A stretch of DNA of 31,430 nucleotides. Origin: RBG-16-66-20 sp038040245 (GTDB taxonomy: Bacteria; Pseudomonadota; Gammaproteobacteria; Burkholderiales; SG8-39). Location of the stretch: positions 1-31,430 of the forward strand of contig JBBPIU010000026.1 in NCBI GenBank assembly GCA_038040245.1, given 5' to 3'. The notes beneath the pieces were generated by a model that was not told where the DNA came from, did no database searches, and saw only the letters and a program-made list of their open reading frames with translations. The position numbers and the translations under genes were made by a program. Below, one piece after another: positions 24,050 through 31,430 of the stretch. How positions within the stretch are numbered: position 1 is the stretch's first letter; the number at the start of each line of letters is the position of its first letter.

Positions 24050-24573
24050 TGGTCGTCTTTGACACCTCGACGATTCTGTTCACGATTGATCCCAATACGC
24101 GTCCGCCGCTGGATCCGAAAACGAATGCACCGTTGACGAACTGTCGGGACCGCATTGAGTACCTCATCAAGACGCTGAACCAAGCAAAAGAAGTTATCCT
24201 GATACCAACACCAGTGCTAAGTGAATTCTTAGTAAAAGCTGGCCCGAACCGGCATGAGTTCGCAGACAAATTCTTAGCTGCCAGAAACTTTATTTCTGCC
24301 CCATTTGACCAGCGGGCGGCCATTGAGCTTGCGTTCCTAAATGATCCAGACTTGAACGCAAAGAAGAAACTCGACGACAAGACGACAAAGGCGAAACTGA
24401 AATTCGATCGTCAGATAGTCTCAATCGCAAAAACCAACGGCGCGACCTGCATTTATACAGATGATGACCCGCTGGCGACGTGCGCTAGGAACAATAGCAT
24501 TAAGGCTGTCATGACCTGGGAGCTACCAGAGCCACCCAAAGACCCTCAAATTCAGATGTTCGAAGCCAAATGA
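24049..24573 (+). CDS. PIN-domain ribonuclease
   Basis: 174 aa. All acidic residues of a PIN active site are in place: Asp5 in VVFDTSTILF, Glu59 in PTPVLSEFLV, Asp120 in KFDRQIVSIAKTNGA and Asp138-140 in IYTDDDPLA. PIN proteins are metal-dependent RNases, as in VapC toxins. It is longer than VapC (about 130 aa) because of an insert of about 20 residues after strand 1 (DPNTRPPLDPKTNAPLTNC) and a C-terminal tail (LPEPPKDPQIQMFEAK). It is translationally coupled to the 256-aa gene, which is far too long for an ordinary VapB antitoxin. The domain is sure; whether the pair is a toxin system, anti-phage defence or RNA-processing module is open. Confidence 0.88.
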   Translation: MVVFDTSTILFTIDPNTRPPLDPKTNAPLTNCRDRIEYLIKTLNQAKEVILIPTPVLSEFLVKAGPNRHEFADKFLAARNFISAPFDQRAAIELAFLNDPDLNAKKKLDDKTTKAKLKFDRQIVSIAKTNGATCIYTDDDPLATCARNNSIKAVMTWELPEPPKDPQIQMFEAK

Positions 24574-24700
24574 AAAAACTAGTACCGCCCCATGACTCGG
24601 ATGAGGTCCTGCGTTGAATGCTGTATACACCGCAGACTCAGCACCCCAAGTAGGCGAAAACCATTCAACAAGAACTAGCTTCGTTTTGGTCTGTTACAAA

Positions 24701-25228
24701 TCAAGCTGAGACACCAACCGGAATCGGCACGAGTCCGGCCTTGACAAATTCACGCTGCGCCAGGCCAACCGCTCGCTCGTGCAGCCCATCCAAACATTGC
24801 CACACCGCCTTGCGCTTCTCCAAGGCGTCCATTTTTCGGCACTTGAGGATGCCTCGGATCTCGTTGATGCCACCGACTGAACTGCGGCCGAAGAACTGCT
24901 CAACCATGCGCAAATACGCCCAACGTCGATGCGCGCCGATCCGCTGCTGCGAGATCATCCACGTGGCGAGCGCCTGGGTGCCAGTGTGCCGGTCCAGGCC
25001 GAACCCGAAGGAGGCCTTCAGGCACGCGCGTTCTAACGGAGGGAAACATTCGATGCGACCCCGGATGAGCGCTGCTTGGGCGTGAAGGTCGTTCTTGGTC
25101 AGGCCGCGCGGGGCTCCGGCCCTGGCGTTCACCATCGTCCGCACGCGCGCTACGATCGGCAGATGCTCGAGCTCGAACGCGAAGCGCAGCGCGTGATCGG
25201 CTGACCGGAACATTGGATTATCATTCAC
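24701..25228 (-). CDS. last early-operon gene; possible late antiterminator
   Basis: 175 aa, GTG start (an ATG 15 nt downstream is possible). Mostly helical and basic: ALIRGRIECFPPLERACLKASFGFGLDRHTGTQALATWMISQQRIGAHRRWAYLRMVEQFFG, then INEIRGILKCRKMDALEKRKAVWQCLDGL. No family signature is certain. It is the last gene of the early operon, the place of antiterminator Q in lambdoid phages, and a terminator precedes the late genes. That is a context argument only. It converges with the PIN cassette across 127 nt in which no clear terminator is seen. Confidence 0.6.
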   Translation of the reverse strand: MNDNPMFRSADHALRFAFELEHLPIVARVRTMVNARAGAPRGLTKNDLHAQAALIRGRIECFPPLERACLKASFGFGLDRHTGTQALATWMISQQRIGAHRRWAYLRMVEQFFGRSSVGGINEIRGILKCRKMDALEKRKAVWQCLDGLHERAVGLAQREFVKAGLVPIPVGVSA

Positions 25229-25298
25229 AGTATTGATCTTCAGTTCGAGGTGCTGCCGAGCGCGGCAACGCGCATCGTCGGCCAGACACCGGCACCGC

Positions 25299-25646
25299 TC
25301 ACAGGCACCCCGCCGCCGTTAGATCGTCGACGATCATCCCCACGATGTCGGCGGCAGCAAGCCCAAACCTTGGCTTGTAAAGCGCGATCACCCTCTTTTT
25401 CACGTACAACTGCTCGATCCGCAGCCGGTTGTCCGCGATGTTGTTCAACGCACGAAAGTCGGCATCGACGAGGTAGACAACAACCCCCTCGCGGGTCCGC
25501 ATAACCCGAGCGGTCAGCGCCTCGATCCGGCACCGCAGCTTGCCCCTGACCTTGCTGATGCTCGGCAGGTGGTCGTGATTGAAGGCGAAGCCCCCCCGCG
25601 TGAACCTGACGCGAATGGCGTCTTCTCGGCTAACGGACATGTTCAT
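25299..25646 (-). CDS. small early-operon protein
   Basis: 115 aa from ATG at 25646 (MNMSVSREDAIRVRF); a second ATG lies 6 nt on. The start overlaps the end of the preceding gene by 17 nt, which suggests coupling. An open frame upstream runs inside that gene and is ignored. The protein is basic and mixed helix/strand (RVRFTRGGFAFNHDHLPSISKVRGKLRCRIEALTARVMRTREGVVVYLVDADFRALNNI), with a C-terminal helical part. No family is recognised. Confidence 0.6.
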   Translation of the reverse strand: MNMSVSREDAIRVRFTRGGFAFNHDHLPSISKVRGKLRCRIEALTARVMRTREGVVVYLVDADFRALNNIADNRLRIEQLYVKKRVIALYKPRFGLAAADIVGMIVDDLTAAGCL

Positions 25647-25992
25647 CGGCCTGCCCGAACCAGAATGCGCGAGACCCGGCCGCCGTGAAGTATGTGCCGG
25701 CACCCTCGCCGCCGTAGTCGCACTGCCGGAACATGGTCTGGATGTCCTCTGCGTCCATCTGCCAAACCACAGCAAGGGCAATCAACCGATCACGCTCCGC
25801 GGGCGTAAGCGGCGGCAAGGGGGCAGGATCGGGTGCAAGTGCGGTGAGAAGCGCGGGCTTGTTCGATCGGATCAACGCGCGCAGTTCGTCGGTGAGGGCT
25901 TCCCGGGGCGCGACGACGATCCTCCCGCTGTCCGCTCGAAGTCTGACTCCCGCTGCTTCTACACGGGCCAGGATCGCAGGTCCGGTCATCAA
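25630..25992 (-). CDS. TubC-N-like docking domain protein
   Basis: 120 aa, coupled to the primase gene by ATGA. Residues 4-55 (PAILARVEAAGVRLRADSGRIVVAPREALTDELRALIRSNKPALLTAL) match the TubC N-terminal docking fold, a small helical-beta module common in phage and plasmid early proteins. The C-terminal part (ERDRLIALAVVWQMDAEDIQTMFRQCDYGGEGAGTYF) is polar. It may link to the replication protein encoded just before it; partner unknown. Confidence 0.7.
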   Translation of the reverse strand: MMTGPAILARVEAAGVRLRADSGRIVVAPREALTDELRALIRSNKPALLTALAPDPAPLPPLTPAERDRLIALAVVWQMDAEDIQTMFRQCDYGGEGAGTYFTAAGSRAFWFGQADEHVR

Positions 25993-28334
25993 AATCGCTC
26001 TTCCTCACCAGAGGAGGGGGGTTCAACCGCAACAACGCCACAAGCCGCGCCAGTGCTCGTTTGTGGCGGATCTTCGAAGCGCAACACATCGCCGCCTGTT
26101 GCGGATGCTTTATCCGCCACAACCGGCGTGGATACTGGGTTGTGGCAGTGTTGCGGATCGGAAGGGGGGTGTTCGGCGGGCAAGTAGCGCGCGAAGGCAT
26201 CAGCGAAGGCTTTGAGCTGGTAGCCCTTAGGCGTCGAGCCGTCGTCCATCCGTATCGAGTTCGGCACGATCACGAACGGACGAAGCAGGCGGGCGAGTTG
26301 GCGCTGCGTAATCGGTTTACCGTGATTGGATTCGGACCACCTGGATTCCTTGTCTGCCGCGAGGGCTTCCGCCAACGCGGTCGAGCCGATGCGATCAGTA
26401 CCCGTGCGCTCGAATATTGCCCGCACATCGCGCAACAGCTCGACCTTCATGCCGTCGCCGTCTGGTGTCGCCCCGGACAGGACCGAGGCTGCCCTCCGCG
26501 CGCGGTCTGGCCAATCCCCGCCGGCCGCGTCAGCGATGGCCAACAGCGGCTCCCAGTTATCCGCGGCGCGGTCGTGGAGCTCGTCAGGCAGCGCCGGGCG
26601 GGTGGCCCGGATGCTCGCCGCGCTGTCGGCTGCGAAGCGAGCGCACTGCCGCGCCAGGGCGTCGAACTTCTCAGGCTCGGCGTGGCGCAGCTTCTCGACG
26701 CGCTCGCTCGGCATCTTCCGGCGCAATTCGATCGCGACAGCCCGATCGGCCAGGGTATCGGGCAGCGTGCCGATCAGCGCGATCGCCTTCGGTCCCCAAG
26801 TCGAGAATCGCCGCGGCTCGTGCTCGTCCCCGACCGTGCGAATCACAAACGCCGTGTCTCTGGTATGCCCGGAGTTGATAATCCCGCGCAGCTCTTCATT
26901 TTCTCGGAGGAAGGCATCGGCCTCGTCGATCAACAGCGTGGGGCCCCACTTCTCGACGCAACGGAACAGCGCAGCTGGTGAAATATTCGACGCAGCCAGC
27001 GGACGGTGTACGAGACGCGCGAGCAACGATAGAACAGTCGTCTTTCCGCATCGCTTCTCCGGCGACGCAAGCGCGAGGATCGGCGCAACGTCTACCGTCT
27101 CCGCGAGGTACGTGCTCGCGCACCACAGCACTAGCGCCACGTCCGCGTGCTTGGGGAGGATCGCAAAGCGGTTGAAGGCACGGGCAAGCTCGTCCAGAAC
27201 TTCCGCGCCGTTTACCGACTCCGGCCAAGCCTCGCGCTCCGAGAACATTGCTTCTTCGCCAGCCGCGTCTTCGGAATCGCCGCGCACGCGCCGCACTTCC
27301 TTGTCCAACGTCTCGGTACGAATGCAAAGCTGCTCTGCGGCCGCTTTGCGCGCGCGATCGTATTCGAGCGGCGAGAGCTTCGCCAGGCGCACGAGTGTTT
27401 CCGCGTCGGCGAGGTGATTGCAGCCAGAGGCCGGCACGTCAACTAGCGGCTGCGCTGCCTCGATGCCGCGCTTAACCGCATCCACGCCCTGCTCGCGATG
27501 CACGTCGTTCCAGTCTTTGCCGGCCTCGCTCGGGATCGCCACCATGCCTCCGACGGCTCGCGCCGCTTCCTCGGCGGCCTTCTGGCCGGTCCCGCTTTCG
27601 TCGTTATCGCCCAAGACAATGATGCGCAAGTCGGGGAACTTCGCCCGCAGCGCCCGCGCCACCGGCTCGAGGTTTCTGGCGTTGAAGGCCACCGCCACCG
27701 GGTTGCCAGTCGCTTCATGGATCGTCGCGCCAGTCGCAAAGCCTTCGGCAATGCACAGCGCCGCCCCGTCCTGCGTGGCGCCGATGCTGAAATAGCAGCC
27801 TGCCACCCGCCCGCCGGTCAGGAATCGCTTGTCGCCATTCGGTCTGATGAATTGCAGCGAACGCAGTACCCCGGCCTCGCGCACCGGGATCACCAGTGCC
27901 TCATTGTGCAGCCGCGCACCGTGCGCCTTGATGTGCTTGCGGGTCAGGTAAGCATGCTCGTCGGGAGCGGGATGCGCCGCCTGCCAGATTGCCGCCGCCT
28001 CGTTCGCGGCGTCGGCTTGGTTGGTCTTCCGCTCGGCTTCGGATTGCGCGTTCGCTTCCGCGACGTGACGCTTAAAGGCGTCCCGTTCCACTGGCGAAAA
28101 TGGTCTGTCTTGCTTCGCCTGCCAGTGCCCGGACAGATTGGAAGCCCAATCACCGAAGCACCCGCCCAGACCATCGTCGAACAGCTTGCACCATCCGGCC
28201 TTGTTGCCGATGCGCTTACCGATTCCTGGAAAATGATGGAACTTACCCGCCTCGATCACCTCCGGAGGATTCAGCCCTTCGGATTGGAGCGCAGCGCGGA
28301 ATTGCTCGATGGCGTCACCCAAATCGGAGGCCAC
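25989..28334 (-). CDS. primase-helicase (Toprim and DUF3631 domains)
   Basis: 781 aa, GTG start 3 nt after alpA. Residues 1-75 have the phage-primase opening (FHHFPGIGKRIGNKAGWCKLFDDGLGGCFGDWASN). The Toprim domain spans about 190-275, with Glu197 in CIAEGFATGAT and DND at 243-245 in IIVLGDND, for primer synthesis. A DUF3631-type P-loop ATPase follows: Walker A SPEKRCGKTT (424-433) and Walker B TLLIDEAD (466-473), then GTLPDTLADRAVAIELRRK. The protein probably starts and unwinds phage replication forks. A C-terminal basic region may bind the origin. Similar proteins are encoded by prophages and mobile islands of Proteobacteria. Confidence 0.88.
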   Translation of the reverse strand: MASDLGDAIEQFRAALQSEGLNPPEVIEAGKFHHFPGIGKRIGNKAGWCKLFDDGLGGCFGDWASNLSGHWQAKQDRPFSPVERDAFKRHVAEANAQSEAERKTNQADAANEAAAIWQAAHPAPDEHAYLTRKHIKAHGARLHNEALVIPVREAGVLRSLQFIRPNGDKRFLTGGRVAGCYFSIGATQDGAALCIAEGFATGATIHEATGNPVAVAFNARNLEPVARALRAKFPDLRIIVLGDNDESGTGQKAAEEAARAVGGMVAIPSEAGKDWNDVHREQGVDAVKRGIEAAQPLVDVPASGCNHLADAETLVRLAKLSPLEYDRARKAAAEQLCIRTETLDKEVRRVRGDSEDAAGEEAMFSEREAWPESVNGAEVLDELARAFNRFAILPKHADVALVLWCASTYLAETVDVAPILALASPEKRCGKTTVLSLLARLVHRPLAASNISPAALFRCVEKWGPTLLIDEADAFLRENEELRGIINSGHTRDTAFVIRTVGDEHEPRRFSTWGPKAIALIGTLPDTLADRAVAIELRRKMPSERVEKLRHAEPEKFDALARQCARFAADSAASIRATRPALPDELHDRAADNWEPLLAIADAAGGDWPDRARRAASVLSGATPDGDGMKVELLRDVRAIFERTGTDRIGSTALAEALAADKESRWSESNHGKPITQRQLARLLRPFVIVPNSIRMDDGSTPKGYQLKAFADAFARYLPAEHPPSDPQHCHNPVSTPVVADKASATGGDVLRFEDPPQTSTGAACGVVAVEPPSSGEEERF

Positions 28335-28337
28335 CGA

Positions 28338-28559
28338 TCAGGTGCCGGACTGTTCGATCAGGGCACGGATGTCCTCAACGCGCCATGCGGTTATTCTCTG
28401 CCCCAGCGTTCTGACTGGTTGTGGGAAGCGGCCCGATTTGACCCCAGCCCACCAGGTCGATTTGCCAACAGGGATAACTGCGGGAATCGGCGGTTCTGCT
28501 CTGGGGTTGCCGATGATTTGCGGAAGGCGAAGATAGCCAGTTTCAGGAAGATGGTGCAT
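28338..28559 (-). CDS. alpA: AlpA-family transcriptional regulator
   Basis: 73 aa, GGGAG 9 nt before ATG. It shows the AlpA MerR-like HTH pattern: LRLPQIIGNP, then IPVGKSTWWAGVKSGRFPQPVRTLGQRITAWRVEDIRALIEQ. AlpA proteins activate excision or early genes of prophages and P4-like or PICI-type islands. It heads the early operon, 3 nt before the primase, and two palindromes lie upstream of it. Confidence 0.88.
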   Translation of the reverse strand: MHHLPETGYLRLPQIIGNPRAEPPIPAVIPVGKSTWWAGVKSGRFPQPVRTLGQRITAWRVEDIRALIEQSGT

Positions 28560-28634
28560 TTCGGATTACTCCCGTCCGCATGAGGCCACAAGGGGCCGAC
28601 GGGGAAATCCTAATTTCTCCGGTACTGGTAAAAG

Positions 28635-28665
28635 CCGAATTCGGTTTGACGAATTCCGAATTCGG
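28635..28665. promoter_or_regulatory. paired operator candidate upstream of alpA
   Basis: Two perfect 10-bp palindromes CCGAATTCGG at 28635-28644 and 28656-28665, with centres exactly 21 bp (two helical turns) apart, and a third GAATTC half-like core (28651-28656) between them. They lie 76-106 bp before alpA and just after the end of the 317-aa gene. Such same-face spacing is typical of cooperative dimer binding. The binding protein is unknown. Confidence 0.65.
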
Positions 28666-28675
28666 TGAAGCGGTC

Positions 28676-29629
28676 CTATTTCAAGCGGGCTTCCAGCGCA
28701 TCCGGGATCTTCCCCAGCGCCGTGCGGATGGTGTCGTCGGTCACAACCGCGCCAATCTTCTCGGTCATCGCGGCTATCTTGCCCGCCGCCCCCCGCTCTT
28801 GGTACTTGATTGCCGAATTGTCGCAAAGCGCCGCGATGATGGTGAGCAGCGTTTTTCGCTCGGTTGTTGTCAGGGGCTTTTCCGCGCTCGTTGGCGCGCC
28901 GTTTATCGACTCTTCAAATTCCCGTAGCGCATCGGTGCGGACAACCAACACACTATCGCGCGGCAAACCGCCCGCCGGGTAGTAGTTTTCAGAATTCTTA
29001 CCCGAATCCATATTTGCTTTTCTCTCCTCCAAAAACTTCTTCCTTTTTTCCTTGTGCTGATCTAACAGTTCCTGCGCTTTCGACGGTTCTAGGTCGTCGC
29101 GCGCTATGTGCTCTTCAAGTTTTCGCAGATGAGCTTTCGAGCCACTTTTGTACTCGTTCTCGTCATAGCTCTCTTGTAGTTGGCACAGTTGCCCGTCCTG
29201 TCCCTTCACGAAAGCGCCATCCAAGCCTTGAAGGGTCACAGCCGGGCCGTCGGTTAGATTCTGGTACTTGTGTTCAACATCTAGCCGCTCGTTGCCGATC
29301 ATGGGCAGATCCCAAACATCCGTAAGATTCACGATTTTCTTGTCTAACTCCAGAAAGTCGCGGTCATTCAGTTGCAACGCCAGAACAACGTCATAGGGCT
29401 CCTGGCCGTCCCTAACGAGTCCAGGCGCTGTCCTTGCCTCGCTCAATGGAATCACCTTTCCAGGTTTCGCTTCAGTGTGGTTCACAAAATTGACGGATAG
29501 CCGCAAATGCCCATCCAAGGCCAACCGCATCACGTCAGCTTCGGTAACGTTCTCACCGAACACGATTGAAAGATGCCGGGCAGCATCCACCACCGTGAGC
29601 CATGCTTTCAAGTTGAATAGCTTGCCCAT
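28676..29629 (-). CDS. accessory protein with N-terminal HTH-like and conserved C-terminal helical domain
   Basis: 317 aa, AAAGGA 6 nt before ATG. The N-terminus (LKAWLTVVDAARHLSIVFGENVTEADVMRLALDGHLRLSVNFVNH) looks like an HTH reading head. The middle is beta-rich with a highly charged linker (about 165-215). The C-terminal 65 residues (LTTTERKTLLTIIAALCDNSAIKYQERGAAGKIAAMTEKIGAVVTDDTIRTALGKIPDALE) form a helical domain I recognise from many proteobacterial island genes without known function. Base composition is lower in GC than the primase gene, fitting accessory DNA. A regulatory role is possible. Confidence 0.7.
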   Translation of the reverse strand: MGKLFNLKAWLTVVDAARHLSIVFGENVTEADVMRLALDGHLRLSVNFVNHTEAKPGKVIPLSEARTAPGLVRDGQEPYDVVLALQLNDRDFLELDKKIVNLTDVWDLPMIGNERLDVEHKYQNLTDGPAVTLQGLDGAFVKGQDGQLCQLQESYDENEYKSGSKAHLRKLEEHIARDDLEPSKAQELLDQHKEKRKKFLEERKANMDSGKNSENYYPAGGLPRDSVLVVRTDALREFEESINGAPTSAEKPLTTTERKTLLTIIAALCDNSAIKYQERGAAGKIAAMTEKIGAVVTDDTIRTALGKIPDALEARLK

Positions 29630-29828
29630 ATCGTCCTTTCATCCTCGCCCTATAGCCAGTAAACCGCGCCAGCGGGGCAAAGGCGTCTCTGCGTTCGCTC
29701 AATAGGATGTTGTCGTATCAATCAAGTGGATTATGCCGGACACTACGGTACATTAACGAACCCTCGCAGTACCGGGCACCGTGTAAGCGCGAGCGACCTG
29801 GCATTTCGCAGGAAGGCGTGGGGCTGAC

Positions 29829-30338
29829 GTGCAGGAACCTGGACCGTTGTCGGGACACGTTGAATTGGACGAGACCTACATCGGCGGCAAGATCAAGGTG
29901 AAGCAATGGGGCAAGGGCGAATACCTCAAGAACAAAACAACCGTGTTCGGAATGGTCGAGCGCGGCGGCACGATACGCGGCAAGGTCGTGCCAGACGACA
30001 AGATCACAACGCTGCATCCGATCATTCAGGCAAACGTCGCTCCCGGCACCACGGTATCAACCGATCAGCACCGCAGCTACAGGAAGCTCAGCAAGATGGG
30101 CTACACCCACGGCAGGGTGAACCATGACGTTGACGAGTGGGTACGCGGCGACATTCACACGAACACCATTGAAGGCTTCTGGTCGCATCTGAAGCGCGGA
30201 ATCAAAAGCACCCACGTATTCGTGTCGAAGCAGCACCTACAGAAGTACGTGGACGAGTTCGCGTTCCGGTACAACAACCGGGACAATCCGGCCGATATGT
30301 TCAACAGGCTTGTAAAGCAGGTTTCTCGGGCAAACTAG
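29829..30338 (+). pseudogene. IS1595-family transposase, C-terminal half only
   Basis: About 170 residues of the DDE catalytic domain: first Asp in HVELDETYIGGK, second Asp in TVSTDQHRSYRKL, and Glu in HTNTIEGFWSHLKRGIKS, ending FAFRYNNRDNPADMF. The N-terminal zinc ribbon and linker (about 120-150 residues in ISXO2-like elements) are missing: upstream in this frame a TAA occurs at 29784-29786, and other frames show nothing similar. No terminal inverted repeats could be paired. It is a decayed insertion remnant at the edge of the phage genes. Confidence 0.88.
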
Positions 30339-30382
30339 GACCTTCGGCGACTCGGAGTACCTAGGCCAGAGGGGGGCTAGGG

Positions 30383-30847
30383 ATGCCCCTAAACACCAGT
30401 CTTATTGTTACGATCACAGCGCACTTGGAGAGGATCTCCAACGGTGAGAGGCCCGCACCCCTTGATATTGGCGAACTGACCGCTACACAGTTTTCCGCAA
30501 TAAACCTAGGGCGCGCTCAACATGGCTTGCCGCCAGTTGATAGCCCTGTAATTGTGTATTCAGGTCGTCATCACTTCGAGAGTAGATCGAAGGACGGCTA
30601 TGTAATAGCGGACATGATCGTTCAGCTGCACTCCGGGCTGAGCGGGGATTCGGTCGCGCGAATAGGTCAACGAACGACACTGCTCAGGAACCCTGTCAGA
30701 CGCCAAGACGGGTATGGCAACTTGGTATTCGATGAAATCGTCTTGGAGTTGCTGGCAAGAAAACCGAAGGCGGAAGCGTACTCAGCAATTCCCAGGGGGG
30801 ATAACGGAGGCCCCGCAAATAAAAAGCCCCTCGTTGGAGGGGCTTAG
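30383..30847 (+). CDS. conserved protein of unknown function
   Basis: 154 aa with a G-rich ribosome site directly before ATG. The core VIADMIVQLHSGLSGDSVARIGQRTTLLRNPVRRQDGYGNLVFDEIVLELLARKPKAEAYSAIPRGDNGGP resembles unnamed proteins seen in prophages and genomic islands. No motif points to a function. Its last codons overlap a terminator that works for the opposite strand. Confidence 0.65.
   Translation: MPLNTSLIVTITAHLERISNGERPAPLDIGELTATQFSAINLGRAQHGLPPVDSPVIVYSGRHHFESRSKDGYVIADMIVQLHSGLSGDSVARIGQRTTLLRNPVRRQDGYGNLVFDEIVLELLARKPKAEAYSAIPRGDNGGPANKKPLVGGA
30820..30846 (-). terminator. intrinsic terminator for the right-end minus-strand genes
   Basis: AAGCCCCTC-CAAC-GAGGGGCTT on the minus strand, followed by TTTATTTGC. 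The T-run is on the minus strand, so it ends transcription of the two small genes at 31.0-31.4 kb. It lies inside the last codons of the plus-strand 154-aa gene. Confidence 0.7.
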
Positions 30848-31019
30848 TATGGGCCGTTGCCTTCGGGTAGCGCCTTCGTTCCGACAGCGCAACGACTTAA
30901 GCGCAATATACGCTCAAACACATCCTTTTTCAAGTCATTCAGCGCTAGCCCTATGATTAATAAGTGATTTACCGCACACAGTAAGGCGGTTCTCCATTCA
31001 AATCAGATCATTAGCGCGA

Positions 31020-31169
31020 CTACTTCTTCTTCGCCCCGAAGATCGCGTCGCCTAGCATCTGATCGAAGCGATGGGCGTGGCCCTGCTCGGCAGGGACAGC
31101 GGCGCGCTTCCCCTTCGCTTTACGCTTGGGCCGCGTAGGGCGTGAGCCGCGTCCAGTCAACTTTGCCAC
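31020..31169 (-). CDS. 49-aa very basic protein overlapping its upstream neighbour
   Basis: The GTG start at 31169 has a near-perfect ribosome site (AAAAGGAG, 7 nt before). It reads MAKLTGRGSRPTRPKRKAKGKRAAVP then EQGHAHRFDQMLGDAIFGAKKK and stops at 31020. The first 17 codons overlap the end of the 83-aa gene in another frame. The N-terminal half is strongly basic (possible nucleic-acid binding); the C-terminal half is helical. Function unknown. Confidence 0.6.
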   Translation of the reverse strand: MAKLTGRGSRPTRPKRKAKGKRAAVPAEQGHAHRFDQMLGDAIFGAKKK

Positions 31170-31371
31170 GCGCAATCTCCTTTTCGAGTGTTGGAGCGTA
31201 CTGGAATACGTCGCGCCGATGAAAGCCTACTGGCTCAAGAGCAGGCAAGCCATTGACAAGAAGAGAGAATTGTTCATCGGAAGCGATGAACACTATCTCG
31301 TCTGCCTGAGCTACTACTCGGCGTACAATGGGGCCACCAAAAGCCCGCAGAATAACGAAATCTCCTTTCAT
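31120..31371 (-). CDS. small protein of unknown function
   Basis: 83 aa from the ATG at 31371 (MKGDFVILRAFGGPIVRRVV), which has GGAG 9 nt upstream; an ATG 15 nt further up (31386) is less likely. Beta-rich (FVILRAFGGPIVRRVVAQADEIVFIASDEQFSLLVNGLPALEPVGF), with a helical end. No family recognised. It overlaps the 49-aa gene by 50 nt. Confidence 0.65.
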   Translation of the reverse strand: MKGDFVILRAFGGPIVRRVVAQADEIVFIASDEQFSLLVNGLPALEPVGFHRRDVFQYAPTLEKEIARGKVDWTRLTPYAAQA

Positions 31372-31430
31372 AACAAAGATCTCCATGTAATAGACACAGA
31401 GAGCATGACGGAGAATTTTGGCAGTTGCAA

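Noticed and set aside
24574..24700. Bidirectional terminator between the convergent PIN gene and 175-aa gene
   Set aside because: No stem of useful length followed by a T-run was found on either strand.
1..31430. CRISPR arrays, tRNA genes and rRNA genes
   Set aside because: No regularly spaced repeats, cloverleaf-like segments or rRNA-like stretches were seen by eye; a covariance-model scan was not possible.

Overview
The window holds most of the structural half and the early operon of a podovirus-type prophage (or phage) in a GC-rich bacterium. Codon and base composition, and the mix of gene families (P22-like portal, N4-gp56-type major capsid, very large internal proteins), fit the Bcep22/BPP-1-like podoviruses of Betaproteobacteria. 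The host assignment is an inference, because there is no rRNA, tRNA or housekeeping gene here. No integrase, CI-type repressor, endolysin or attachment site could be identified in the window.

Almost all phage genes lie on the minus strand, so transcription runs from high to low coordinates. The early operon (28.56-24.70 kb) has an AlpA-type regulator, a Toprim/DUF3631 primase-helicase, a TubC-N-like small protein, a small unknown protein and a 175-aa protein in the position of a late-gene antiterminator. The late operon (22.69 kb to the left edge) runs: small wHTH-like protein, spanin-like membrane protein, HNH endonuclease, putative small terminase, large terminase, three small unknowns, portal, scaffold, CsrA-like protein, major capsid, two virion proteins sharing a carbohydrate-binding-like module, two head-tail adaptors, collar-domain tail fibre, possible fibre partner, a 669-aa tail protein, a small protein, a GNAT acetyltransferase, two ejection-type proteins, and a giant polyvalent protein (transglycosylase plus DdrB/ParB-like domain) cut off by the left edge. 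Most junctions are 1-15 nt apart or overlap as ATGA/TAATG.

Between the early and late operons lies a control region (22.76-23.07 kb). It has a possible minus-strand promoter, a structured leader of roughly 270 nt and an intrinsic terminator just before the first late gene. This resembles the lambda pR'-6S-tR' arrangement. Facing the phage genes is a plus-strand, AT-richer two-gene cassette with its own promoter: an unrecognised 256-aa protein translationally coupled to a complete PIN-domain nuclease. It looks like a moron, and is the best candidate here for an undescribed toxin or defence module.

The right end (28.7-31.4 kb) is accessory DNA: a 317-aa unknown with a possible N-terminal HTH, the C-terminal half of an IS1595-family transposase, a plus-strand unknown, and two overlapping small minus-strand genes with a shared terminator. 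Two perfect 10-bp palindromes exactly 21 bp apart sit upstream of alpA and look like a regulator binding site.
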